Source of the DNA: Granulicella sp.
GTDB lineage: Bacteria > Acidobacteriota > Terriglobia > Terriglobales > Acidobacteriaceae
Length of the DNA stretch: 17,979 nt
Assembly (NCBI GenBank): GCA_003133205.1
Contig: PKWK01000380.1
Location: 1-17,979 of the forward strand
Direction: 5' to 3'
Part shown: positions 6,709 to 14,606 of the stretch, one piece after another
Layout of the letters: the number at the start of each line of letters is the position of its first letter
Position numbering within the stretch: position 1 is the stretch's first letter
The notes under the pieces: model-generated
Seen by the model: only the letters and a program-made list of their open reading frames with translations
Database searches by the model: none
Told to the model about the DNA's origin: nothing
Position numbers and translations under genes: made by a program

Positions 6709-9700
6709 TTAGAAGCTTAGCTTCACCGCCCCCTGGAAGACTCTGGCCAGATTGGACGTGCTGGAGATCTGGCCAAAGGTTGAGTTGCTCGAAGACGGGT
6801 TGCTCGCGCTCGGGTTGCCGAAGTTCGGGTGATTCAGCATGTTGAAGGCCTCTATGCGAAGATCCATACTGATGCTCTCGTGAATCGGGAAGATGCGCGA
6901 GATCTGAGCGTCCAGGGTGAGCGCAGGCCTGCCGCGGAGCGAATTCCTACCGACATTGCCGAATCCTCCCGCCGGTACATGACCGACACACGGATTGGCG
7001 GTTGTCGAAACACCGCAAAACGCTGCCGAGTTGAGGTACCCGCGGTTCGCCGATCCCGAGCCGTTTCGAAACGCGGTCGAAAGGTAGACCGGAACGCCGG
7101 GGATCTGGTTCGGACGATCACTGCCGTTCGCCGTGAGCTGCACGTCCGATCCGGTTGTCAAGTTCACCGGCCCGGCGCTTTGGATATGCATCAGGGGGGC
7201 GAGCTCCCAGTTGTTGAGGAACATCCTTTCGACTCGGTTGCCAAAGCTGAAATCGCTCTTCGCCACCAGGATCACGTTCTCGATATGCCGGTAATCCGAG
7301 CCGCAAGGACCGTAATCCTGACGCAAATTGAAGGGGTTGGACACGCTGGTGGCGGCATAGTCGCCGCTGGCATCGTTGAGATTGAGACACTTGGACCAGG
7401 TGTGGTTGACCACCAGGCTGAAGGTGGACGAGAGCCGATGCTGCACCGAGCTCACCAGCCCGTTGTAGTCGGCGAACCCGAAGTCACCCACGAGTACCGT
7501 ACCGCCACCGGCGCCGAGATATTGGTTGCCCTGCGACGGATTCTGAGTTGTAAGGTAATACCGCGACTGTGAGTTTGCCGTCGTGGAGCACGGCGCTCCC
7601 GCCGCATACGCTGAAGCTTTGTACAAGGTAGTCGAGAACGCTGAAGCAGGTCCGCTCTTCGCAATTGGATCACAGCCCGCGCCAGCAGCCCCCCACACAC
7701 CCGGGATGTATACCGCGTTGTCCAGCGGGAAGCCAATGGGTGCATGGTTGGTGCGATTGCCGATGTAATCGACCTGGAGCTGCCATCCGTGCGGGAAGTC
7801 ATGCTGCACGCTGGCCGTCCACTGGACCGTGCTGGAAGGATGGAACTGCGGCGTCATAACGATGTACTGGCTTAGCGCCGGGAAGATGGCGGTTGCCGGA
7901 GTGGCAATCTGCGGAGTGGGATACGGGCTGGTATCTGCGCCGCCCACTTGGGCGCAGCCGACTCCTGTGCCACCGAGAAGCCACGGCTGGCTGAAGCACA
8001 ACTGCCCGGTCGTATTCGGATTGCTGGCAGTCGCATACGGCGGATTCTGCTCGTTGCGTTGCGCGTTGAAGTAGTTAACCTCGTCATACGCGACCTCAAA
8101 CCCGGCACGAAACACCGTCTTGCCAGTACCCGTCGGATCGAACGAGAGACCAATGTTGGGAGAGAACTGCCACGGTGTATCCTTCGTGAACTTGTTCGAA
8201 ATACCAGGGTCCCCGTAGAAGAAGGTCCCCGCCGGCGCATTGGAGAAAACCCCGCTGACCTTGTTGGCCATAAACGCCGCGAAATCAAAGGTCGTTCCGC
8301 GGTTGAAGAAGTCATGCGGATAGAACTCAGGCACCCAGCGAACTCCTGCGACGACGGTTAGCCGTTGGGTCGCGTGGAAAGTGTCCTGAACGTACAGGCT
8401 CGGAATCCAGCCACGCAACGCATTCTGTTGCTGCTTGCTTTGCTGGAAGGTGGCCTCCGCACCCGACAGAAAGTCGAGGTTTGCGTCACCTGCCGCGCAC
8501 GCGACTTTGCTGCCATTGTTCACACAGGCTCCCGTTGCGGTCGGTCCATTCGAGGCGTACAAGCCGTTGAAAGTCCCATTGCCGTTGGACTGGTATCCAT
8601 TGGAGATATTCAGTTGATTGCGAACCAACTCCCCACCCATCATGAACTGGTGCTTGCCCCGGACCAGCGTGATGTCATCGTTGAAGGAGAACGCATTGTC
8701 ATTGAAGTGCGCGACGGAATTGGTTCCACCGCCGATCGTAAACCCATGGCTCTTTCCCGAGGTGGAAACCGTTAGCTGCAGACCATTGGGGATCAACTGA
8801 AACACACTCACGCCGAGAGTCTTGAGATTGATATCCGCCGAGTTGTAACCGCGATTGTTGACGCGACGACTGAACGTGAAGTGGGCCGAGTTCACTGCCC
8901 TCGAATTGATTGTCCAGTTTTCACCAAAGGTTATGTTCTGCACTCGTTCCACATTGCCTGATTGGGTTGTGAACAGAATATTCGTCGGCGAGTAAGGTGC
9001 CGGCGACTGGTAGCCATCCAGAAGATAGCGTGTGTAAAAGTTGTGCTTCGCATTGATCGCGTAGTCGATCCGGGTAACGAACTGCTTGTCATTCGTAAGT
9101 TGGGGAATCGCGTACGATACATGCCCGCATATGTCCGAGCCGTCGAATAGCGGAGTAATCGCGGGCAGATACGCCAGCAGGTTCAGAGCCGCAGCATTGA
9201 ACTTGGGTGGGCTTGGATACTTGTTGCCCGGCAGCGCCGCACCAGTGACCGGATCGTAGAGCTGTTCCTCACCGGAACACGTGTTTCCCTTTCCGTTGGG
9301 AGTCGTGCCCGGAGCTGGGTCGGTGACCGAGAAATCTCCCAGCAGGTTGGCCGCGGTGGGTACGTACGCACTGACGTTCGCAGTCTTCGATGTGGTCTTC
9401 TGAAACTGATATCCCGTAAAGAAGAAAAGCTTGTTTGTGCCGTTGTACACCTTCGGGATCCACACCGGACCTCCAAACGTGAAGCCGTACTGATTCTGGT
9501 GCAGCGTGTCCTTTGTCGTCGAGTAAAAGTTCGTCGCGTTGACGATGTTGTTGCGAATAAACTCAAACCCCGAGCCGTGAAATCTGTTCCCGCCAGAGCG
9601 AGTTACCACGTTCACCAACCCGCCCGAGTGCACACTGCCCTGGGCGCCGAGCGCAGTCGATTCAACACTGAACTGGGTCACCGCATCCGGGAAGGGGAAA

Positions 9701-10365
9701 GGAAGGTTGCTGTTGGCCATCCAGTCGTTGTTGTCGCCGCCATCCAGCTTCCAGGCCGTGGTATTGCCACTACCGCCGGCAATCGAAACAGAGATTGCAG
9801 CATAGGAGTACTTGCTTCCTGTGAAATCTCCAACAGGAGCTGGCGCAGAGCCGCCGGACAGCGTAATCAGGCCTGTCATCTGACGGCCATTCAGCGGCAT
9901 CTCCGTAACGGCGTTCTGGTCAATCGTCTGCTTGAACGACGCGTCCTCGGTCTGCAGCGCCAGCGCCTCCGACTTCACCTCAACCTTCTCGGTCGCGGAA
10001 CCCACCGTCATCTTCACGTCGAGCGAGATGCTGCTGCCAACTTCCAGCACGATGCCGGTCTGGCTGTAGGTCTCGAAGCCCGTTTCGGCAACGCCGAAGG
10101 TATACGTGCCGATGCTGATGTTCGGGAAAGTGTACCCGCCGCTTCCGTCGGTCTTGCTGGAGAGGGCCACCCGCGTGGATTCGTTGGTAAGTGTGACCTG
10201 AGCATTGGCAATCACCGCACCCGTAGCGTCGACGATATTGCCCTGGATGCTTCCGGTTCCCGCGACCTGCGCATGCGCCGTGCAAGCGATCAGAACGAAG
10301 AGCGAGAGAGAGACGAGCCGCAGATTGACTGCGAATCGCCGCATAACGGTTAGGACTGTATGCAT
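6709..10365 (-). CDS. Oar-like TonB-dependent receptor with N-terminal carboxypeptidase-regulatory domain
   Basis: ATG 10365 has GGAGG 5 nt upstream and gives 1218 residues; the open extension to 10503 is leader. Residues 1-32 are a signal peptide (SLSLFVLIACTAHA, cut before Gln33). Residues about 38-120 form a carboxypeptidase-regulatory-like beta-sandwich (GSIQGNIVDATGAVIANAQVT, then DGSGGYTFPNISIGTYTF). MPLNGRQ and LDGGDNNDWM mark the plug region, and VNVVTRSGGNRFHGSGFEFIRNN its end. The remainder is a beta-barrel ending in a terminal Phe (QGAVKLSF), as outer-membrane barrels do. Such receptors are massively duplicated in Acidobacteriota and are thought to import plant or microbial glycans or other large ligands using TonB energy. 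No SusD partner lies beside it, and the ligand is unknown. A promoter candidate lies at 10391-10418 and a strong terminator follows the stop. Confidence 0.95.
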   Translation of the reverse strand: MHTVLTVMRRFAVNLRLVSLSLFVLIACTAHAQVAGTGSIQGNIVDATGAVIANAQVTLTNESTRVALSSKTDGSGGYTFPNISIGTYTFGVAETGFETYSQTGIVLEVGSSISLDVKMTVGSATEKVEVKSEALALQTEDASFKQTIDQNAVTEMPLNGRQMTGLITLSGGSAPAPVGDFTGSKYSYAAISVSIAGGSGNTTAWKLDGGDNNDWMANSNLPFPFPDAVTQFSVESTALGAQGSVHSGGLVNVVTRSGGNRFHGSGFEFIRNNIVNATNFYSTTKDTLHQNQYGFTFGGPVWIPKVYNGTNKLFFFTGYQFQKTTSKTANVSAYVPTAANLLGDFSVTDPAPGTTPNGKGNTCSGEEQLYDPVTGAALPGNKYPSPPKFNAAALNLLAYLPAITPLFDGSDICGHVSYAIPQLTNDKQFVTRIDYAINAKHNFYTRYLLDGYQSPAPYSPTNILFTTQSGNVERVQNITFGENWTINSRAVNSAHFTFSRRVNNRGYNSADINLKTLGVSVFQLIPNGLQLTVSTSGKSHGFTIGGGTNSVAHFNDNAFSFNDDITLVRGKHQFMMGGELVRNQLNISNGYQSNGNGTFNGLYASNGPTATGACVNNGSKVACAAGDANLDFLSGAEATFQQSKQQQNALRGWIPSLYVQDTFHATQRLTVVAGVRWVPEFYPHDFFNRGTTFDFAAFMANKVSGVFSNAPAGTFFYGDPGISNKFTKDTPWQFSPNIGLSFDPTGTGKTVFRAGFEVAYDEVNYFNAQRNEQNPPYATASNPNTTGQLCFSQPWLLGGTGVGCAQVGGADTSPYPTPQIATPATAIFPALSQYIVMTPQFHPSSTVQWTASVQHDFPHGWQLQVDYIGNRTNHAPIGFPLDNAVYIPGVWGAAGAGCDPIAKSGPASAFSTTLYKASAYAAGAPCSTTANSQSRYYLTTQNPSQGNQYLGAGGGTVLVGDFGFADYNGLVSSVQHRLSSTFSLVVNHTWSKCLNLNDASGDYAATSVSNPFNLRQDYGPCGSDYRHIENVILVAKSDFSFGNRVERMFLNNWELAPLMHIQSAGPVNLTTGSDVQLTANGSDRPNQIPGVPVYLSTAFRNGSGSANRGYLNSAAFCGVSTTANPCVGHVPAGGFGNVGRNSLRGRPALTLDAQISRIFPIHESISMDLRIEAFNMLNHPNFGNPSASNPSSSNSTFGQISSTSNLARVFQGAVKLSF

Positions 10366-10390
10366 GGATTCCTCCGGAAAAGTGGATACG

Positions 10391-10418
10391 TATATAATTT
10401 CTGCGCTGCTAATCCCAA
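10391..10418 (-). promoter_or_regulatory. Candidate sigma-70-like promoter of the TonB-dependent receptor
   Basis: On the minus strand TTGGGA (10413-10418) and TATATA (10391-10396) are 16 bp apart, in an AT-rich pocket of otherwise GC-rich DNA. Transcription would start about 20 nt before the ATG at 10365, leaving a short leader that includes the GGAGG site. Confidence 0.45.
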
Positions 10419-10822
10419 CCTGGGACTGCGCATTGGTCGAACCACGGAAACCCCTCGCAGGTGCAGTGGGCCGAGAGCACACAACTAGCGTGTCGATGAT
10501 CACTGATTTTTTGGACTCACTGAGATTGCTCTACCAAGACAATTTCTGTCAAGAACAGAAATTGCCCTTCTTTTCAACCGGGAAACCTGTCGACCGGTAG
10601 ACGATGAATGGCGACGAGTGCCCCCCAGCGGCAGGACCAATTGTGGCGCCCCGCACAGTTTCACCGAAAGCTTCGAAATTGCGCGCCAGTCTGGCTGCCG
10701 GAACAGCGAAGGCACGTGATTCGCGTCAAAGCGCTCCGACCACCCGCCAAACTCGATCCGTCGTTTTCCACTCTTTTCGGGACTTAACTATGAGGGCACC
10801 CGGCGGCCAAAACGTCGGGAGT
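10419..10822. other. Intergenic region between receptor and lipoprotein genes, with inverted repeats
   Basis: No supported gene lies here. A perfect 10-bp inverted repeat CAATTTCTGT-caaga-ACAGAAATTG spans 10540-10564; it is AT-rich, unlike its surroundings, and has no T-run, so it looks more like an operator than a terminator. A near-palindrome GTCGACCGGTAGAC sits at 10589-10602. The right end (about 10700-10822) is downstream of the lipoprotein gene and shows no clear terminator. Confidence 0.35.
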
Positions 10823-12004
10823 TCACTGCGCCGGAGCCGTCTCCACCACTTCCTCACTCCGCGCCGACTCGTTCCCAGCCTCATTCACTGCCGTCACCCG
10901 GTATGCGTACTTCCGCCCCGCCACCACCGTCGCGTCGCGATACGCCGCCACCCCCACCGGCTCCGCATCGAGCCGCTGCCACGCATCCGGAGCCTCGGCT
11001 CCCGCATCTCGTCGATACACCCGGTATCCGGCGATGCGCGGCTCCGCATTCGGCTCCCACGAAAGATCGATCGCCGGCCTGCGAGCCTGATCCGTCTCGC
11101 CCGCGAAGCCCGGCACAGAAACCAGCCCCACTGGAGCATCCGGCGGAAACTCATCGCGCATCGCCACCGTAACCTCTGCCGACGGCACGCTGCGCACCTC
11201 CAGCGTCTGCCCGCCCACAACCACGCCGCGAACTCGCTGCGCGGTGTATCGGTACGTGTGCCCGATCAATGCGCTGCGGTCGATCGTTCCGCCCGCATCC
11301 GCCTCAGTGCCCGCCCGAAAACGCGCATCCGCCGCTTCTTTCCCAGCACCCGGCAACCCGCTCCTGAGCACCGAATCCGCCGCCGTTGGAGTCGCCTTCG
11401 CAGCCGTAGTTGCCGCCGCCCGACTCTCCAGCACGCTGCGATCCAACTCAATCGCCTCCGTGTTCCCGGCCTGCGGCTTCCACTCCAGCAAGGCCCCAGC
11501 CTTCGTCGCCCTGCCGCGCCAATCCTGAACCGCTTGCGGCGCTGGCCCCGAAGCCGCGAACACCGCCGCCGATGGCCCCGCCGTCCGCCCCGCCGAGTTC
11601 AGCAGTTGCACCCGGTACGCGAGCAGGTGCGCGGGCTCCGCCAAAAGCGCTGCTGGAAGCGTATCCACCGCGTCCGATGCACCCGGAGCAACCTGCACCC
11701 CCACCACCGGCGAACATGGACCCGCGGCCGCGTTCCTCCGCGGATTCTGTGCCGCGACCGCCGATGCTGTTGCCGTCCTGGCCACCGTCTCCCGGCAGAT
11801 CACCGCCGTGATCGGGCCCACAATCAGAAGCTTGTCGGTGGTCCGCGTCGGCGTCGTCCAGTGCAGCCTCACCTGGTCGCCCTCCCGCGTCGCCGTCAGT
11901 CCCGAGGCGGAGACGATCTCCGGCAGTTTCAGCGACGGTGGAAGCGGTGGCCCTGGACTTGCGCATCCAGCCAGAATCACGCATCCGGCCAGCAGCGCCG
12001 GCAT
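10823..12004 (-). CDS. Lipoprotein with fibronectin type III domains
   Basis: I choose ATG 12004 because it puts a classic lipobox at once: MPALLAGCVILAGC, with Cys14 as the lipidated residue. ATG 12097 and the frame to 12226 would add a long non-signal-like N terminus. The product has 393 residues. After a Pro-rich linker (PGPPLPPSLKLPE) there are about three fibronectin-III-like modules: the first with VRLHWTTPTRTTDKL, a central Ala-rich one with LLEWKPQ and YRYTAQRV, and the last with IDLSWEPNAEPRIAGYRVYRR and YAYRVTAVNEAGNESARSE. Such modules bind glycans or proteins at the cell envelope; no catalytic motif is present. The C terminus ETAPAQ is just after the last module. The gene stands alone, divergent from the XRE-cupin regulator, which could control it (inference). 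Confidence 0.85.
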   Translation of the reverse strand: MPALLAGCVILAGCASPGPPLPPSLKLPEIVSASGLTATREGDQVRLHWTTPTRTTDKLLIVGPITAVICRETVARTATASAVAAQNPRRNAAAGPCSPVVGVQVAPGASDAVDTLPAALLAEPAHLLAYRVQLLNSAGRTAGPSAAVFAASGPAPQAVQDWRGRATKAGALLEWKPQAGNTEAIELDRSVLESRAAATTAAKATPTAADSVLRSGLPGAGKEAADARFRAGTEADAGGTIDRSALIGHTYRYTAQRVRGVVVGGQTLEVRSVPSAEVTVAMRDEFPPDAPVGLVSVPGFAGETDQARRPAIDLSWEPNAEPRIAGYRVYRRDAGAEAPDAWQRLDAEPVGVAAYRDATVVAGRKYAYRVTAVNEAGNESARSEEVVETAPAQ

Positions 12005-12229
12005 CCGTCCAAATCCGACGCCGAACGCCGCGCCGGATTGTGCCGAAGCAGCCGCCGTTTGGCCTGCATCCGCGCGTCCGTTGTCACAAATATGCATCCA
12101 AACAGAGGCTATAGCATTTTCCCGGTCGATGTTGCCGCGAAGCCACAATCCAGAATCTTTGCAAAAACGTACATCGTTTGACCGCACTGAAACATCTATT
12201 TGCAGAACAAACAATTTACGGGGCAAATC
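12005..12229. promoter_or_regulatory. Divergent promoter region between lipoprotein and XRE-cupin regulator
   Basis: The 225-bp spacer holds an inverted repeat AAACG-TACAT-CGTTT (12165-12179), followed by TTGACC (12177-12182), a possible -35 for the regulator gene. The -10 partner is poor. The repeat overlapping the -35 would suit autoregulation by the adjacent regulator, but this is inference. Confidence 0.35.
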
Positions 12230-13042
12230 ATGGCGACTTCCAGCATCCTCTCCGGCAATCCCTCTCAGCCTGCATCCGGCCGCCCGACGCTTCTAGCAGT
12301 CCCTGAAGTTCCTGCCCTGCAAATCGACGGGCAAGTGGCTGAATCCGTCATCGCTGAGAAGCGCATCGGCGAGCGCATCAAACATCTGCGCCTGAAGAAG
12401 TCGATGGGCCTGGTCGAGCTGGGCAAGCACACCGGCCTCTCTGCCAGCTTCCTGTCCCAACTCGAAACCGGGCGCGTCGTCCCCACCCTGCGTAACCTCG
12501 CGCGCATCGCCATGGTCTTCTCCAAGGACCTCAACTACTTCTTCGAGCCTGAGCCGCTCACCCTCTTCCGCATCCATCGCGGCAAGGATCGCGTGCGCCT
12601 GCCGCAATCCGGGGTGCAGGATCCCGCCTACTTCTTCGAGTCGCTCGGCTACCTCGTCCCCGACCGCCAGCTCGACCCCTATTTCGCTGAGTTCCTGCCC
12701 GCCAAACCCGGCCACGAGCCCCGCTCGCACCAGCATTTCGGATGCGAATTCCTCTACGTGCTCTCCGGAACCCTCACCATTCGCCACGGCGCCACGGCGC
12801 ACCAGGCCGAGCAGGGCGACGCCGTCTACTTCGACGCCTCCACCACCCACAGCTACGAGTGCTCCGGCACAACCGCGGCCACAGCGCTCATCGTCACCCT
12901 GCAGCAGCCCGTGCCACTCCCCACAACCGGCCCGCGAGTCAGCCAATCTGCGAGCCCGGCCGCCAGAATCCCAGGCAGCCTGCCCGCAGCCGCTGCGCCA
13001 TCGCGATCCGCCAAAACCGCCAGCGTCCCCAAAGCCGGATAG
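12230..13042 (+). CDS. XRE-family transcriptional regulator with C-terminal cupin domain
   Basis: ATG 12230 follows a weak GGGG ribosome binding site; an upstream in-frame TTG (12200) is less likely. The protein has 270 residues. Residues about 45-102 are a Cro/C1-type helix-turn-helix (IGERIKHLRLKKSMGLVELG, then TGLSASFLSQLETGRVVP, then LRNLARIAMVF). Residues about 150-222 are a cupin: His167, His169 and Glu173 in the first motif (RSHQHFGCEFLYVLSGTL) and His207 in the second fit the metal-binding positions. An Ala/Pro-rich tail follows and looks disordered. This HTH-cupin architecture is used by regulators that sense a small ligand, often in sugar, amino acid or polyamine metabolism. The ligand here is unknown. 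Its target may be its own promoter and the divergent lipoprotein. Confidence 0.92.
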   Translation: MATSSILSGNPSQPASGRPTLLAVPEVPALQIDGQVAESVIAEKRIGERIKHLRLKKSMGLVELGKHTGLSASFLSQLETGRVVPTLRNLARIAMVFSKDLNYFFEPEPLTLFRIHRGKDRVRLPQSGVQDPAYFFESLGYLVPDRQLDPYFAEFLPAKPGHEPRSHQHFGCEFLYVLSGTLTIRHGATAHQAEQGDAVYFDASTTHSYECSGTTAATALIVTLQQPVPLPTTGPRVSQSASPAARIPGSLPAAAAPSRSAKTASVPKAG

Positions 13043-13117
13043 ACTCGCCGCGGATTTGCCTCTTGCCCTAAGGACCGCTGCGTCATAGACTTGTCGCGTC
13101 TTTGCAAGGGTGGCATC

Positions 13118-13885
13118 ATGCGTCCCCGAAATCCTCTTCTGTTTGTTCTGCTGGCGACCTCCATGGCCGGCATGTGGTCTGCGCACGCGCAGACAACGCC
13201 ACAAATTCAGCACGGTCCCGATAACGGACCGGACACGTATATACCGGGCATCGACGTGCTCCCGCTGCCAGGATTGCCCTTCTCTGCAAATGACAAGATT
13301 GTGTGGACTCGCCCGATCGAAGGTGGAGGTTCCATCACCACCTATCTGGACGCGAAGGCTATCCGCGATAGCCAGGGACGCCTCTATCGCGAGCGTCACA
13401 GGTTCGGCCCGGCGAATGTCGACCCCGAGTCCACGCTCATTGAGTTTTCTATCGACGACCCGGTGAGCCACACGCACACACTTTGCAACCGCGCAAGCCA
13501 CTTGTGCCACATCACCGGCTATCAGCCGCGGCTCTCGTTCGGCGAGCAGCCCGTCGGCTCCTTTGACCAGGGACGTCGCTATCTCACCCGCGAGAGTATT
13601 GGCACGCAGTCGATCCAGGAGCTTTCCGTGGTCGGCACTCTCGAGAAGGTTTCGATTGCGCCGGGAACCGTCGGGAACGATCAGCTCATCACCTTGTCGC
13701 GCGAGTTCTGGTATTCGCCCGATCTCAAGACCAATCTGGCGGTCACCCGGAAGGATCCGCGCGTGGGAACACAAGCGATCACACTCATCATCCTCTCGCG
13801 CTCCGACCCCGACCCCAGCGTCTTCACCGTGCCCACCGGATACAGAGTGCAGGATGACCGGCACATAGCCCGCCCGCCGAGCTAG
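13118..13885 (+). CDS. Secreted protein of unknown function
   Basis: ATG 13118 has AAGGGTGG upstream; the earlier in-frame start at 13091 is less likely because this one puts a signal peptide at the N terminus (MRPRNPLLFVLLATSMAGMW, cut after SAHA). The mature protein is about 230 residues, probably periplasmic, without membrane helices. Its end, SDPDPSVFTVPTGYRVQDDR, with the preceding REFWYSPDLKTNLAVTRKDPR, is a pattern I recognise from abundant uncharacterised exported proteins of Acidobacteriota, whose function is unknown. Two cysteines in TLCNRASHLCHITGY could form a disulfide. It follows the regulator by 75 bp on the same strand; co-transcription is possible but not shown. Confidence 0.8.
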   Translation: MRPRNPLLFVLLATSMAGMWSAHAQTTPQIQHGPDNGPDTYIPGIDVLPLPGLPFSANDKIVWTRPIEGGGSITTYLDAKAIRDSQGRLYRERHRFGPANVDPESTLIEFSIDDPVSHTHTLCNRASHLCHITGYQPRLSFGEQPVGSFDQGRRYLTRESIGTQSIQELSVVGTLEKVSIAPGTVGNDQLITLSREFWYSPDLKTNLAVTRKDPRVGTQAITLIILSRSDPDPSVFTVPTGYRVQDDRHIARPPS

Positions 13886-13923
13886 TCGCGGCGACACTGA
13901 GTTGCCACTCCGCTGAAACGTAG

Positions 13924-13935
13924 ATTACGCGTAAT
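13924..13935. promoter_or_regulatory. Palindromic operator candidate of the orphan antitoxin
   Basis: ATTACGCGTAAT is a perfect 12-bp palindrome 23 nt before the antitoxin ATG. The half-site TTACGCG recurs at about 13942-13948, next to the ribosome binding site GAGGAA (13948-13953). This arrangement suits autorepression by a ribbon-helix-helix protein. Confidence 0.5.
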
Positions 13936-13958
13936 GCAGACTTACGCGAGGAACGCGA

Positions 13959-14204
13959 ATGGCACAAATCAAGAAACAAAACGTGACGGTAAGCCTAAGC
14001 CCCGACATCATTCAAAAGGCCAGGGTCCTTGCCGCCAAGCACTCCACCTCGATTAGCGGCATGCTCGCAGAGCAGATCGAGTCGCTGGTGAATAGCGACC
14101 AGGCGCAGCAACGCGCATCTGCATCCGCCATCGCTCGGATAGAGCGCGGCCTGCACCTTGGCGGGGCGCGCCTGATGAGCCGTGAAGAGCTTCACGAGCG
14201 CTAA
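13959..14204 (+). CDS. Orphan VapB/CopG-type ribbon-helix-helix antitoxin
   Basis: The 81-residue protein starts at ATG 13959, after GAGGAA. The N terminus KKQNVTVSLSPDIIQKARVLAAKHSTSISGMLAEQIESLV is a ribbon-helix-helix DNA-binding fold: the beta strand NVTVSLS, then two helices. The tail (RIERGLHLGG..LMSREELHER) is the toxin-binding type seen in VapB-like antitoxins, which normally overlap the start of a vapC PIN-nuclease gene. Here nothing PIN-like follows: the downstream 400 bp has no matching frame. The gene is therefore an orphan antitoxin or the remains of a pair that lost its toxin. It may act as a repressor or neutralise a toxin encoded elsewhere (inference). Confidence 0.75.
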   Translation: MAQIKKQNVTVSLSPDIIQKARVLAAKHSTSISGMLAEQIESLVNSDQAQQRASASAIARIERGLHLGGARLMSREELHER

Positions 14205-14602
14205 GAACCTCGTCGTCCATCCCCGCAGCCCATATCTTCGCCGGGCTGGTCTCCTTAGGATTGTGGTCAAACCGACCCACTCCCGGCGTCGCTCGCTTGA
14301 CACGCACGATACAATTAAAGAAGCTGGTGGGAATCGAAACGTGTTGCGGGAGCAGGGTGCTCCGGCCGCGTAAGAATATATACTAATTGGTATATACCAA
14401 ATTATTACGCCTTTAGAATGAGCGTTAAGCGGTATATACCCGGGGGGAGGGGGGCCATGACAGCCAGCCAGATTCGCGCGATGGCACCGCACCGCGCGGG
14501 TCCCAACCAACACCCTGCAACCTTTCTTGCCGGGAATGCCGCCATCTCGCGGTATCGTGGAAGCGGCTCGTTTATGCGAGCGCGAAGAGTTGTGAGGGTC
14601 GA
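14205..14602. other. Long intergenic leader upstream of the alpha-galactosidase operon
   Basis: This holds no supported protein gene apart from a doubtful 49-codon frame at 14457. There is a hairpin GGAGCA-GGG-TGCTCC (14349-14363), an AT-rich block (14371-14407) bounded by GCGTAA (14368-14373) and TTACGC (14405-14410), and two GGTATATACC palindromes listed separately. The stretch 14205-14340 shows no vapC remnant that I can see. Confidence 0.4.
14387..14440. promoter_or_regulatory. Two GGTATATACC operator candidates 42 bp apart
   Basis: TTGGTATATACCAA (14387-14400) is a perfect 14-bp palindrome, and its core GGTATATACC recurs exactly at 14431-14440. The centres are 42 bp apart, about four helical turns, so two dimers would lie on the same DNA face. 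The TGGT...ACCA form is like GntR-family operators (UxuR/ExuR and NagR/DasR-type sites). No GntR gene is in the window. Control of the downstream alpha-galactosidase operon is inferred. Confidence 0.55.
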
Positions 14603-14606
14603 ATGA
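14457..14606 (+). CDS. Doubtful 49-codon leader ORF overlapping the alpha-galactosidase start
   Basis: ATG 14457 has a strong purine run (GGAGGGGGG) just upstream, and the frame ends in a TGA that overlaps the alpha-galactosidase ATG as ATGA, which would allow translational coupling. The predicted peptide (MTASQIRAMAPHRAG..., Arg-rich end) has no similarity I recognise, and the G-run is also part of a low-complexity patch. It is most likely chance, but it is the only small ORF here with a usable ribosome binding site. Confidence 0.15.
   Translation: MTASQIRAMAPHRAGPNQHPATFLAGNAAISRYRGSGSFMRARRVVRVE

Noticed and set aside
10604..12181. Plus-strand open frame of 525 codons opposite the lipoprotein
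   Set aside because: Arg/His/Pro-rich composition typical of antisense frames in GC-rich DNA; the opposite strand has a lipobox and fibronectin domains.
12293..13897. Minus-strand open frame of 534 codons opposite the regulator and the secreted protein
   Set aside because: It spans two well-supported plus-strand genes and the gap between them; its product is not protein-like.
14205..14340. Remnant of a vapC toxin after the orphan antitoxin
   Set aside because: No frame shows the PIN start (DTNVL-like motif) or other acidic PIN residues.
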